Positions 15,424 through 21,923 of a DNA stretch of 31,672 nt are shown piece after piece (within the stretch, counting starts at the first letter, position 1; each line of letters starts with the position of its first letter). The notes under the pieces are model-generated. The model was given only the letters and a program-made list of their open reading frames with translations, made no database searches and was not told where the DNA came from. The position numbers and the translations under genes were made by a program. Source of the DNA: CAYLHS01 sp964496205 (GTDB lineage Bacteria > Actinomycetota > Acidimicrobiia > Spongiisociales > UBA4744); the NCBI GenBank assembly GCA_964496205.1, contig CAZBXV010000023.1:1-31672 (forward strand), in the 5' to 3' direction.

Positions 15424-15429
15424 TACACT
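15424..15429 (+). promoter_or_regulatory. Candidate -10 element of the riboflavin operon
   Basis: TACACT about 11 bases after the response-regulator stop would start transcription near 15436, just before the FMN riboswitch. No clear -35 box is visible. Support is positional. Confidence 0.5.
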
Positions 15430-15439
15430 GAAGTCCAGC

Positions 15440-15552
15440 CCCCTTCAGGGCAGGGTGTGATTCCCGACCGGCGGTGACAGTCCGCGACCCCGCAAGGGTT
15501 GACCCGGTGGAACTCCGGGACCGACGGTGACAGTCCGGATGGAAGAAGGTGG
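15440..15552 (+). promoter_or_regulatory. FMN riboswitch (RFN element)
   Basis: All RFN hallmarks are present in order: the P1 5' strand CCTTC (15442-15446) followed by AGGGCAGGGTG, then ATTCCCGACCGGCGGTGACAG, AGTCCGCGA, a variable arm, AACTCCGGGACCGACGGTGA, CAGTCCGGATGGAAGAAGG, and the P1 3' strand GAAGG (15545-15549). It precedes ribD and should shut the rib operon down when FMN binds. The next bases hold competing hairpins that suggest translational rather than transcriptional control. Confidence 0.95.
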
Positions 15553-15595
15553 GCGCTCGCCGACGCGCGCGGTCGCCCTATGACGCGAGGTGACC
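15551..15595 (+). promoter_or_regulatory. Riboswitch expression platform: Shine-Dalgarno sequestering hairpin
   Basis: GGTCGCC (15571-15577) can pair over seven positions (one G-U) with GGTGACC (15589-15595), hiding the ribosome site GCGAGG beside the ribD GTG. A competing helix pairs GGGCG (15551-15555) with CGCCC (15574-15578) and would free the site. The two helices share 15574-15577 and cannot form together. There is no T-tract. Pairing is read directly; the link to ligand state is inferred. Confidence 0.6.
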
Positions 15596-16603
15596 GTGGA
15601 CGAGCATTGGATGACTCTGAGCCTCGAGCTTGCACGCGCCGCGCATCCCCATCCCAATCCCCGAGTCGGCGCAGCAATCGTGGACCGCGCCGGCACCCTC
15701 GTGGGTACGGGCAGCCATCAAGGGCCTGGTTCCCTCCATGCCGAAGTGCTCGCTATCCGAGAGGCCGGCGAGGCAACCCACGGTTCCACCATGTACGTGA
15801 CGTTGGAACCGTGCGCTCACCATGGACGAACTCCGCCATGTACCGACGCCATTGTCGCCGCGGGCATCACGAGGGTGGTCGTTGCCGCCGAGGACCCCGA
15901 TGAGCGAGTTTCGGGACTGGGTCTCACACTCCTGAGGGAGGCCGGGATCGAGGTGACGTTCGGTGTCTCCGAGCGGGAGGCTCACGACCTCGATCCCGCC
16001 TACTTCCACCATCGCAGAACGGGCCTCCCATACCTGACCTTGAAGGTTGCAGCCACCCTCGACGGGCAGACCGCTGCGGCCGACGGCACCTCACAATGGA
16101 TCACATCGCAGACTGCACGGATGGATGGACACCTGCTTCGGGCGGAATCGGATGCCGTGATGGTGGGGGCAGGCACGATCCGAGTAGACGATCCACTCCT
16201 CGACGTCCGAATCGAAGAGTACGAAGGCCCACAGCCCGTCCCGGTGATCGTACGAGGACGGCAGCCCCTTCCTGAGGGAGCGCGCGTGCTCGGGCGGGAC
16301 CCGCTGGTACTGGAGCCGGCGCATGGAGAGACGTCAGTCGACCTTCGCGCGGCACTGAAGACAGTTGCCGATAGCGGTCTCCTCGACGTCCTGGTCGAAG
16401 GCGGTCCGACGCTCTCGGCGTCGCTGCTGTCCGGTGGATTCGTCAACCGATTTGTTTTCTATCTGGCTCCATCTATCGCGGGTGGGGCCGGAAGAGGCAT
16501 GTTCAACGCACCCTTCAGAACACTCACCGACCGGCACCAGGTGCGCATACGTGACGTTCGAGAAGTCGGTGGGGCGCTGAAGATCGACGCAGAGGAGATC
16601 TGA
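15596..16603 (+). CDS. ribD: Bifunctional riboflavin deaminase-reductase RibD
   Basis: RibD deaminates the pyrimidine product of GTP cyclohydrolase II and then reduces its ribosyl side chain. The 335-residue protein has an N-terminal cytidine-deaminase-like zinc domain with HAE at residues 48-50 and TLEPCAHHGRTPPC at 69-82. A dihydrofolate-reductase-like C-terminal domain follows, with TLKVAATLDGQTA, ADGTSQWIT and the LVEGGPTLSASLL NADPH region. I chose GTG 15596 because GCGAGG ends 5 bases upstream; an in-frame GTG at 15590 overlaps that site. The stop overlaps the ribE ATG. Confidence 0.94.
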   Translation: MDEHWMTLSLELARAAHPHPNPRVGAAIVDRAGTLVGTGSHQGPGSLHAEVLAIREAGEATHGSTMYVTLEPCAHHGRTPPCTDAIVAAGITRVVVAAEDPDERVSGLGLTLLREAGIEVTFGVSEREAHDLDPAYFHHRRTGLPYLTLKVAATLDGQTAAADGTSQWITSQTARMDGHLLRAESDAVMVGAGTIRVDDPLLDVRIEEYEGPQPVPVIVRGRQPLPEGARVLGRDPLVLEPAHGETSVDLRAALKTVADSGLLDVLVEGGPTLSASLLSGGFVNRFVFYLAPSIAGGAGRGMFNAPFRTLTDRHQVRIRDVREVGGALKIDAEEI

Positions 16604-17190
16604 TGTTTACGGGCATCGTTGAGACCATGGGAACAATCCAGTCCGTCGAGCCGTTCGAAATGGGGCGGACGCTATCGATACGGACCGATCTCGAGGGACT
16701 CGAGGTCGGCGACTCCGTGGCGGTGAACGGGGTGTGCCTCACCGTTGTGGCACGCACCGGGTCGGGTTTTCGAGCCGACGTGGTGCATGAGACACTTCAA
16801 CGGACCGATCTAGGGGCTCTTGCATCGGGGGATCCTGTCGACCTGGAGCGTCCGATGCCTGCGGATGGGCGTTTCGATGGTCACATCGTCCAAGGGCATG
16901 TCGATGCCACCGGAACGGTTGCATCCAGAAAGGCCGAAGGGGAGAGCATCCGGATGAAGATTGAGGTTCCGGCTGATGCCGCCCGCTATGTGGCCGAGAA
17001 AGGGTCGGTGGCGGTCGACGGAGTCAGCTTGACGGTGACGGCCGTCGGGGACTCGTGGTTCGAGGTGGCGCTCATACCCCACACGCTGGATGTCACGGTC
17101 CTGGGGGTACGTGAGCCGGGCGACAAGGTGAACATCGAGGTAGACGTGCTTGCGAAGTATGTGGAACGCATGATGGGCGGTGGTGTCTGA
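16603..17190 (+). CDS. ribE: Riboflavin synthase, alpha chain
   Basis: Riboflavin synthase dismutates two molecules of 6,7-dimethyl-8-ribityllumazine to riboflavin. The 195-residue protein consists of two lumazine-binding barrels in tandem. The first opens with MFTGIVETMGTI and carries SVAVNGVCLTV; the second carries HIVQGHVDATG and SVAVDGVSLTV, the expected internal repeat. A C-terminal helix (DVLAKYVERM) mediates trimerisation in known structures. The start and stop each overlap the neighbouring genes by 1 base (TGATG). Confidence 0.95.
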   Translation: MFTGIVETMGTIQSVEPFEMGRTLSIRTDLEGLEVGDSVAVNGVCLTVVARTGSGFRADVVHETLQRTDLGALASGDPVDLERPMPADGRFDGHIVQGHVDATGTVASRKAEGESIRMKIEVPADAARYVAEKGSVAVDGVSLTVTAVGDSWFEVALIPHTLDVTVLGVREPGDKVNIEVDVLAKYVERMMGGGV

Positions 17191-18410
17191 TGTCCTTTGC
17201 CACGATCGATGAGGCGATTGCTGCGATTTCCGAGGGTGGCTTCGCTGTCGTCGTCGATGATGAGGATCGGGAGAACGAAGGGGATCTCATCCTGGCCGCC
17301 GAGATGGCAACACCGGAGAAGATTGGATTCATGGTCCGCCACACGAGCGGGCTGATCTGCGTGCCCCTGACGGGTGAGCGGCTCGACGAACTCCGGATCC
17401 CAATGATGGTCACCCACAGCACGGACCGCCGGCACACGGCATTCACCGTGTCTGTGGACTATGTACCCGAGACGACGACGGGCATCTCGGCCGGAGACCG
17501 GTCGGCGACGATCAAGGCGCTCGTGAACAGGAGGACGGATGGAGACGACCTGAGCCGGCCAGGACACATCTTCCCTCTGCGATACCAGGCGGGGGGAGTT
17601 CTGCGGCGCGCCGGGCATACGGAAGCAGCCGTCGATCTCACCATCCTGGCAGGCATGCAACCGGCGGGGGTACTCGCGGAGATCGTCACCGATGATGGAA
17701 GCATCGCGCGCTTGGACCAGCTCGAGGAGTTCGCGGCTCGCTATGACCTTCCGATCATCCAGATCGCCGACCTGATCGCGTATCGGAGGGAACGGCAACG
17801 GCTCATTCGCCGGGGCGCCGAGGCTCGTTTTCCCACCGAGTACGGCGAGTTCAGGGCAATTGCCTACGAGTCGCTGGTCGATCACCGGGCGCACATCGCG
17901 CTGGTCAAGGGCGATGTGTCCGACAAGAAAGGCGTGCTGGTCCGAGTGCACTCAGAGTGTCTCACCGGGGACACGCTCTCGAGCCTTCGTTGCGACTGCG
18001 GCTTTCAGCTTCGAGACGCGATGCGGCAGGTGCAAGAGGAGGGGTGCGGCGTGGTCTTGTACCTTCGGGGGCACGAGGGCCGGGGGATCGGTTTGATGCA
18101 CAAAGTCGAGGCCTACGCACTTCAGGATCACGGCCGCGACACGGTTGAGGCGAATCTCGAGCTTGGCCTTCCGACCGACGCCCGTGACTATGGGGTCGGA
18201 GCACAGATCCTCGCTGATCTCGGTGTGACCACGATGCGGCTCCTCACCAACAATCCGACCAAACGGGCAGGAATCGAAGGATATGGTCTGAAGATCGTGG
18301 AAACCGTTCCGCTCGTGGTGCCACCGACGCCGCAGAATCTGGCGTATCTGCGCACCAAGGCCGAGAAACTCGGTCACCTGATTCAGCTGGAGGACGCGGA
18401 TGCACGTTGA
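17190..18410 (+). CDS. ribBA: RibBA: 3,4-dihydroxy-2-butanone-4-phosphate synthase / GTP cyclohydrolase II
   Basis: This bifunctional enzyme supplies both riboflavin precursors. The RibB half (residues ~1-200) makes dihydroxybutanone phosphate from ribulose 5-phosphate and shows VVDDEDRENEGDL and RPGHIFPLRYQ. The RibA half (~205-400) opens the GTP ring and shows the zinc motif CLTGDTLSSLRCDCG (three Cys), followed by the RGHEGRGIGL and LLTNNPTKR substrate loops. All the expected catalytic motifs appear intact, so both halves are probably active. The 406-residue length is typical. It overlaps ribE at the start and ribH by 11 bases at the end. Confidence 0.95.
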   Translation: MSFATIDEAIAAISEGGFAVVVDDEDRENEGDLILAAEMATPEKIGFMVRHTSGLICVPLTGERLDELRIPMMVTHSTDRRHTAFTVSVDYVPETTTGISAGDRSATIKALVNRRTDGDDLSRPGHIFPLRYQAGGVLRRAGHTEAAVDLTILAGMQPAGVLAEIVTDDGSIARLDQLEEFAARYDLPIIQIADLIAYRRERQRLIRRGAEARFPTEYGEFRAIAYESLVDHRAHIALVKGDVSDKKGVLVRVHSECLTGDTLSSLRCDCGFQLRDAMRQVQEEGCGVVLYLRGHEGRGIGLMHKVEAYALQDHGRDTVEANLELGLPTDARDYGVGAQILADLGVTTMRLLTNNPTKRAGIEGYGLKIVETVPLVVPPTPQNLAYLRTKAEKLGHLIQLEDADAR

Positions 18411-18867
18411 CGAGATCACCGGATCACCAGCCCGTGGCAGGAACATCGGTGTCGTTGTCTCGGACTTCAATCGCACGATCACGGATGCGCTTCTGAAGGG
18501 TGCAATGGAGGCGCTCGCGACGGCGGACACGGCTCAAGTGACCGTGCTTCGAGTGCCTGGCGCACTCGAGCTGCCTGTGGCCGCTCGGCGCCTCATCGAA
18601 GCCGGCTGTGACGGTGTGGTAGCCATCGGGGCGGTGATCAAGGGGGAGACCGATCACTATGAACATGTGGCAACACAGACGGTGGGGGGACTGTCTCACC
18701 TTGCGCTGGTGACGGGCGTGCCGATCGCCAATTCGGTGCTGACCGTGCAGGAGCTCGAACACGCCATGGACCGTTCTCAGCCGGGCAGAGGAAACAAGGG
18801 GTATGAGGCGGCCGAAGCGGTGCTCGTCACCGTCAACGCGCTCGGGCAGGTATCGGAGGAGGATTGA
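18400..18867 (+). CDS. ribH: 6,7-dimethyl-8-ribityllumazine synthase
   Basis: Lumazine synthase condenses the RibD-pathway amine with dihydroxybutanone phosphate. The 155-residue protein has VSDFNRTIT near the N-terminus, VPGALELPVAARRL, and AIGAVIKGETDHYEHV, with the catalytic-His region, followed by VPIANSVLTV. This completes ribD-ribE-ribBA-ribH under one riboswitch. Its TGA at 18865-18867 lies inside the TTGACA -35 box of the next operon, so the two transcription units abut without spacer. No terminator is visible between them. Confidence 0.95.
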   Translation: MHVDEITGSPARGRNIGVVVSDFNRTITDALLKGAMEALATADTAQVTVLRVPGALELPVAARRLIEAGCDGVVAIGAVIKGETDHYEHVATQTVGGLSHLALVTGVPIANSVLTVQELEHAMDRSQPGRGNKGYEAAEAVLVTVNALGQVSEED

Positions 18868-18891
18868 CACACTTCGGCCTCCCCGTATACT
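18864..18891 (+). promoter_or_regulatory. Strong sigma-70-type promoter of the infC operon
   Basis: A consensus -35 TTGACA (18864-18869), a 16-base spacer and a -10 TATACT (18886-18891) form the best promoter in the window. Initiation is expected around 18898. The -35 box overlaps the ribH stop codon. Confidence 0.8.
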
Positions 18892-18897
18892 GCCGTC

Positions 18898-19006
18898 GAC
18901 AACCAGTGCAAGTGGAGACCATCCCACCCGGCCACCGAGGGTGCGCCGAGGTTCCTAACGACAGTGGGCTTCGCTTGCTGTCGTTTTTTCATTGAGGAGG
19001 ATCACT
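18898..19006 (+). promoter_or_regulatory. Structured 5' leader of infC
   Basis: About 110 bases of leader precede infC. Visible pairings are CACCC (18925-18929) with GGGTG (18939-18943), the terminator at 18957-18989, and a possible antiterminator in which GCAAG (18908-18912), optionally helped by CGACA (18897-18901), pairs with CTTGCTGTCG (18974-18983) in the terminator loop and 3' arm. The position before infC-rpmI-rplT suggests autoregulation by L20 or IF3, as in Firmicutes and enterics, but I cannot assign it to a named leader family. Confidence 0.6.
18957..18989 (+). terminator. Intrinsic terminator (attenuator) before infC
   Basis: AACGACAG (18957-18964) pairs perfectly with CTGTCGTT (18978-18985) across a 13-base loop. 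The run of six T (18984-18989) overlaps the stem base. It lies between promoter and infC and not at an operon end, so it should act as a conditional attenuator. Confidence 0.85.
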
Positions 19007-19615
19007 ATCGCCGAACTACGCGTCAACGGATACATCAGGGCACGAGAGGTCAGAGTCGTCGCACCAGACGGTGGACAGATAGGTATCAAGAAGCTGCAGG
19101 AAGCACTGTGGCTCGCAGATCAGCTTGGGTTGGACCTTGTCGAAGTCGCTCCGAACTCGAACCCCCCGGTGTGCCGGCTCATGGACTACGGCAAGTACAA
19201 GTACGAGCAGTCCGTGAAATCACGTGAGGCCCGTAAGAACCAAACCCGTACCGTGATCAAGGAAGTCAAGTTCAAGCCGAAGATCGGCCAGCACGACTAC
19301 GAGATCAAGCGGAAGCGGGTCCTGAAGTTCCTCGCGCACGGGGACAAGGTGAAGATCACCATCTGGTTCCGAGGTCGTGAGATGACGAGACCGGAACTGG
19401 GGCTCACCATTGTGAATCGTCTGGTGGAAGAGATCGGGGACGCCGCAAAGGTCGAACAGGCGCCGCGACAGGAAGGTCGCAACATGCACATGGTGCTGGC
19501 CCCTGTCAAGCGGCCCACCCATACGGCCCCTACGACGGACACCCCGCCCGCCGAAGACCAAGGCGAGGAGACAGACGCGGTTGGCGAAGAGATCGCTGAC
19601 GAGAGGAGCAACTGA
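19007..19615 (+). CDS. infC: Translation initiation factor IF-3 (apparent AUC start)
   Basis: IF3 keeps 30S subunits free and proofreads start-codon and initiator-tRNA pairing. The 202-residue product shows the N-terminal domain (RVNGYIRAREVRVV, VEVAPNSNPPVCRLMDYGKYKYE) and the C-terminal domain (KEVKFKPKIGQHDYEIK, VKITIWFRGREM), plus a ~35-residue Pro- and acid-rich tail. No ATG, GTG or TTG fits: TTG 18992 overlaps the ribosome site itself. The strong site GAGGAGG (18994-19000) is 6 bases before ATC 19007, which gives the family-typical N-terminus. A rare AUU/AUC-type start is the known means by which IF3 represses its own synthesis in other bacteria. The stop overlaps the rpmI ATG. Confidence 0.93.
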   Translation: MAELRVNGYIRAREVRVVAPDGGQIGIKKLQEALWLADQLGLDLVEVAPNSNPPVCRLMDYGKYKYEQSVKSREARKNQTRTVIKEVKFKPKIGQHDYEIKRKRVLKFLAHGDKVKITIWFRGREMTRPELGLTIVNRLVEEIGDAAKVEQAPRQEGRNMHMVLAPVKRPTHTAPTTDTPPAEDQGEETDAVGEEIADERSN

Positions 19616-19803
19616 TGAAGACCAAGAGCCACCGGGGCGCTGCAAAGCGCATCCGGGTTACAGGTTCCGGAAAGCTCGTCCGCGCGCGAGCGGGACGCGG
19701 CCATCTGAAACTCGCGAAGAGTCGCAAGCGCTTCCGTCAGCTCAAAGGAACGAAAGAGCTCACCGGTGGCAATCTTCGGAACGCGAAGCGCCTAGGAGGT
19801 TGA
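19615..19803 (+). CDS. rpmI: 50S ribosomal protein bL35
   Basis: L35 is a small basic protein of the large ribosomal subunit. The 62-residue product opens with MKTKSHRGAAKRIRVTGSGK and ends in a Lys/Arg-rich region, with the family's length and spacing. Its ATG overlaps the infC TGA by one base. It forms the invariant infC-rpmI-rplT operon. No cysteine zinc motif is present. Confidence 0.95.
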   Translation: MKTKSHRGAAKRIRVTGSGKLVRARAGRGHLKLAKSRKRFRQLKGTKELTGGNLRNAKRLGG

Positions 19804-19804
19804 C

Positions 19805-20170
19805 ATGGCACGAGTGAAGCGCGCCTTGCATGGGAAGAAGAAGCATCGCAAGGTACTCGACAGGGCCAAGGGCTACAAGGGAGCGAAGAGTCGACGGTTC
19901 CGCACGGCAAACGAGCAGGTCATGCACGCCATGTCCGACTCCTATCGCGACCGTCGTGCAAAGAAGGGTGAGTTCCGGCGTCTGTGGATCCAGCGGATCA
20001 ATGCCGGAGCGCGACTCAACGGCACCACCTACTCGCGCCTCATGGCGGGGATGAAAGCTGCCGGTATCGAAGTCGATCGTAAGATGCTCGCCGAGATGGC
20101 CGTCAACGATCCGGACGCCTTCGCACAGATCGTCGAGGTGGCTTCAGCTGCTCGTTCAGTCGACGCGTAA
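19805..20170 (+). CDS. rplT: 50S ribosomal protein bL20
   Basis: L20 binds 23S rRNA early in 50S assembly and in several phyla represses its own operon through the infC leader. The 121-residue protein begins MARVKRALHGKKKHRKVLD, followed by the long basic helix AKGYKGAKSRRFRTANEQV and the globular RRLWIQRINAGAR segment. ATG 19805 has AGGAGGT (19794-19800) 4 bases upstream. Its 3' end overlaps the following methyltransferase by 23 bases, and the methyltransferase's ribosome site lies within rplT. Confidence 0.96.
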   Translation: MARVKRALHGKKKHRKVLDRAKGYKGAKSRRFRTANEQVMHAMSDSYRDRRAKKGEFRRLWIQRINAGARLNGTTYSRLMAGMKAAGIEVDRKMLAEMAVNDPDAFAQIVEVASAARSVDA

Positions 20171-20876
20171 CCCGCGAATCGCGGCGGCCGTCAAGCTCCA
20201 TCGAGCCAAAGGGCGTCGCGACGCGAACGCAACCCTGCTCGAAGGACCGAATCTGGTGTCGGCTGCGCGCGACGCAGGCTGGCCGCTCCAGGCAGTCTTT
20301 GCTCTCGAGGGTGACACCACAGTGGCAGACGACGCAGTGCGAGTCACCCCCGAGGTGATGCGGCATCTCGCTCCCACCGTCCACCCTCGCGGACCCGTTG
20401 CGGTCGTGGACATGCCGTCTTCTCATCCGGTCGAGCGCTCCTGCCTGGTGGCGTACGAGGTTTCCGATCCCGGCAACCTCGGAACGCTGATTCGTGCTGC
20501 GGCAGCATTCGGTCTCGACGTCGCCGTCACCACGAACACAACCGACCCATGGTCGCCGAAGACGCTGAGGTCCGGTGCTGGGTCACACTTCACGACTGCC
20601 ATCGAGTTGAACGCCACGGTGAGGGGTCTCAGCAGGCGTGGCTACACAACTGTGGCCGCGGTTCCAAGGGGAGGAGTCGACCCTCACGAGCTCCACAGGA
20701 TCGACACGGTCGCCATCGTCGTTGGGAGTGAAGCACACGGCCTGCCGGAGGATCTCGCCGTCGACATGAGCGTCACCATCCCGATAGGCATCGAGAGTCT
20801 CAATGCGGGTGTCGCCGGGGCGATTCTGGCCTACGAGTACGCTCGGGGGTCCAGAGACCGCTCGACGCTGCGCTAA
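20148..20876 (+). CDS. SpoU/TrmH-family RNA 2'-O-methyltransferase (apparent CTG start)
   Basis: SPOUT methyltransferases of this family methylate ribose 2'-OH in rRNA or tRNA with S-adenosylmethionine. The 242-residue protein has an N-terminal substrate-binding region (STRNPRIAAAVKLHRAKGR), then the knotted domain with motif 1 (DPGNLGTLIRAAAAFG), motif 2 (VVGSEAHGLP) and motif 3 (IPIGIESLNAGVAGAILAYE). Location after rplT matches tsnR-annotated genes in mycobacteria, but the exact RNA target is not predictable. No conventional start precedes the conserved N-terminus. CTG 20148 has GAGGTGG (20135-20141) 6 bases upstream; GTG 20256 would cut into the conserved LLEGPNLV segment. Its TAA lies in the pheS -10 box. 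Confidence 0.85.
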   Translation: MLVQSTRNPRIAAAVKLHRAKGRRDANATLLEGPNLVSAARDAGWPLQAVFALEGDTTVADDAVRVTPEVMRHLAPTVHPRGPVAVVDMPSSHPVERSCLVAYEVSDPGNLGTLIRAAAAFGLDVAVTTNTTDPWSPKTLRSGAGSHFTTAIELNATVRGLSRRGYTTVAAVPRGGVDPHELHRIDTVAIVVGSEAHGLPEDLAVDMSVTIPIGIESLNAGVAGAILAYEYARGSRDRSTLR

Positions 20877-20879
20877 CCT
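20874..20879 (+). promoter_or_regulatory. Candidate -10 element for leaderless pheS
   Basis: TAACCT, which includes the TAA stop of the preceding methyltransferase, ends 9 bases before the pheS ATG (20889). No Shine-Dalgarno site is visible. The identical hexamer lies before tyrS. Confidence 0.45.
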
Positions 20880-20888
20880 GCCGGGACG

Positions 20889-21923
20889 ATGGACCCGATC
20901 ACTCAGCTCAAAGAGGACGCGCCCTCGCGTATCGCAGCTGCCGACACCGTGGAGGAACTCGATGACCTCGAACGGGAACTCATCGGCAAGAACTCACTGA
21001 TCTCACTTCAGAGGCGACAACTCGGTTCCCTGCCGGCCGACGAGCGTCCCAAGATCGGAGCGATGCTCAACGAAGCCTTTCAGGCATTCAAGTCGGCCCT
21101 CGACGAACGCCGCGAAGTCCTGGCACGAGCCGACGAGAACCGGCTCCTCGAGTCGGAACGAGTCGATCCGACGCTGCCCGAACTCGTTCTCTCGAGAGGC
21201 ACTCACCACCTCCTCACCGAGACCATCGAGGAGATCGTCGACATCTTCGCCGCCCTCGGCTACTCGGTCGCGTCTGGACCCGAGGCCGAGACCGCCGGCT
21301 ACAACTTCGACAAGCTCAACACGCCGGTTTCGCACCCAGCACGGCTGGAATCCGACACGATCTACGTGGATTGGGGCGATCCGGCCGACGAGGTCCTCTT
21401 GCGTACACAGACATCCCCGATGCAGATTCGCTACATGGAACGCCACGATCCGCCCGTGTACGTGATCGTCCCGGGCCGTGTGTACCGCTCGGATACCCTC
21501 GACGCAACCCATTCCCCGGTCTTCACTCAGATCGAGGGGCTTGCGGTCGATGACAACCTGACGATGGCCGATCTCAAAGGCACACTCCACTACTTCATGG
21601 AGCAGTTCTTCGGGAAGGGGCGGCAGATTCGAATGTACCCGCACTTCTTTCCGTTCACGGAGCCCTCTGCGGAGATGGCCGTGTCGTGCTTCGCGTGCGA
21701 CGGATCCGGATGCCGGGTCTGTGGGCAGTCGGGCTGGATCGAACTCCTCGGGTGCGGCGTTGTCGATCCGAATGTGCTGGAGGCGGTCGGGTACGATCCG
21801 AATGCCGTATCCGGTTTCGCGTTTGGGGTCGGTGCCGAGCGCCTGGCAATGGTGCGACACGGGATCCACCACATTCGACACTTCTTCGAAAGCGACCTGC
21901 GAGTGCTGGGACAGTTCCGATGA
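20889..21923 (+). CDS. pheS: Phenylalanyl-tRNA synthetase alpha subunit
   Basis: PheS is the catalytic chain of the alpha2-beta2 class II synthetase that charges tRNA-Phe. The 344-residue protein has an N-terminal coiled-coil region (~1-90) that contacts tRNA. Class II motif 2 is around VYVIVPGRVYRSDTLDATHS, and motif 3 is GFAFGVGAERLAMVRHGI near the C-terminus. A Cys-x2-Cys-x4-Cys-x2-Cys cluster (CFACDGSGCRVCG) precedes WIELLGCG and may bind zinc; I recall this in many other bacterial PheS. ATG 20889 fits the family length. The stop overlaps the pheT ATG. Confidence 0.96.
   Translation: MDPITQLKEDAPSRIAAADTVEELDDLERELIGKNSLISLQRRQLGSLPADERPKIGAMLNEAFQAFKSALDERREVLARADENRLLESERVDPTLPELVLSRGTHHLLTETIEEIVDIFAALGYSVASGPEAETAGYNFDKLNTPVSHPARLESDTIYVDWGDPADEVLLRTQTSPMQIRYMERHDPPVYVIVPGRVYRSDTLDATHSPVFTQIEGLAVDDNLTMADLKGTLHYFMEQFFGKGRQIRMYPHFFPFTEPSAEMAVSCFACDGSGCRVCGQSGWIELLGCGVVDPNVLEAVGYDPNAVSGFAFGVGAERLAMVRHGIHHIRHFFESDLRVLGQFR

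Noticed and set aside
18992..19615. infC starting at TTG 18992
   Set aside because: The TTG is part of the GAGGAGG ribosome site, with nothing upstream to recruit ribosomes; ATC 19007 has ideal spacing.
21680..21725. Cys4 cluster in PheS as a novel zinc insertion
   Set aside because: I recall the same C-x2-C-x4-C-x2-C segment before the GWIE/GWLE motif in many bacterial PheS proteins, so it is not unusual.
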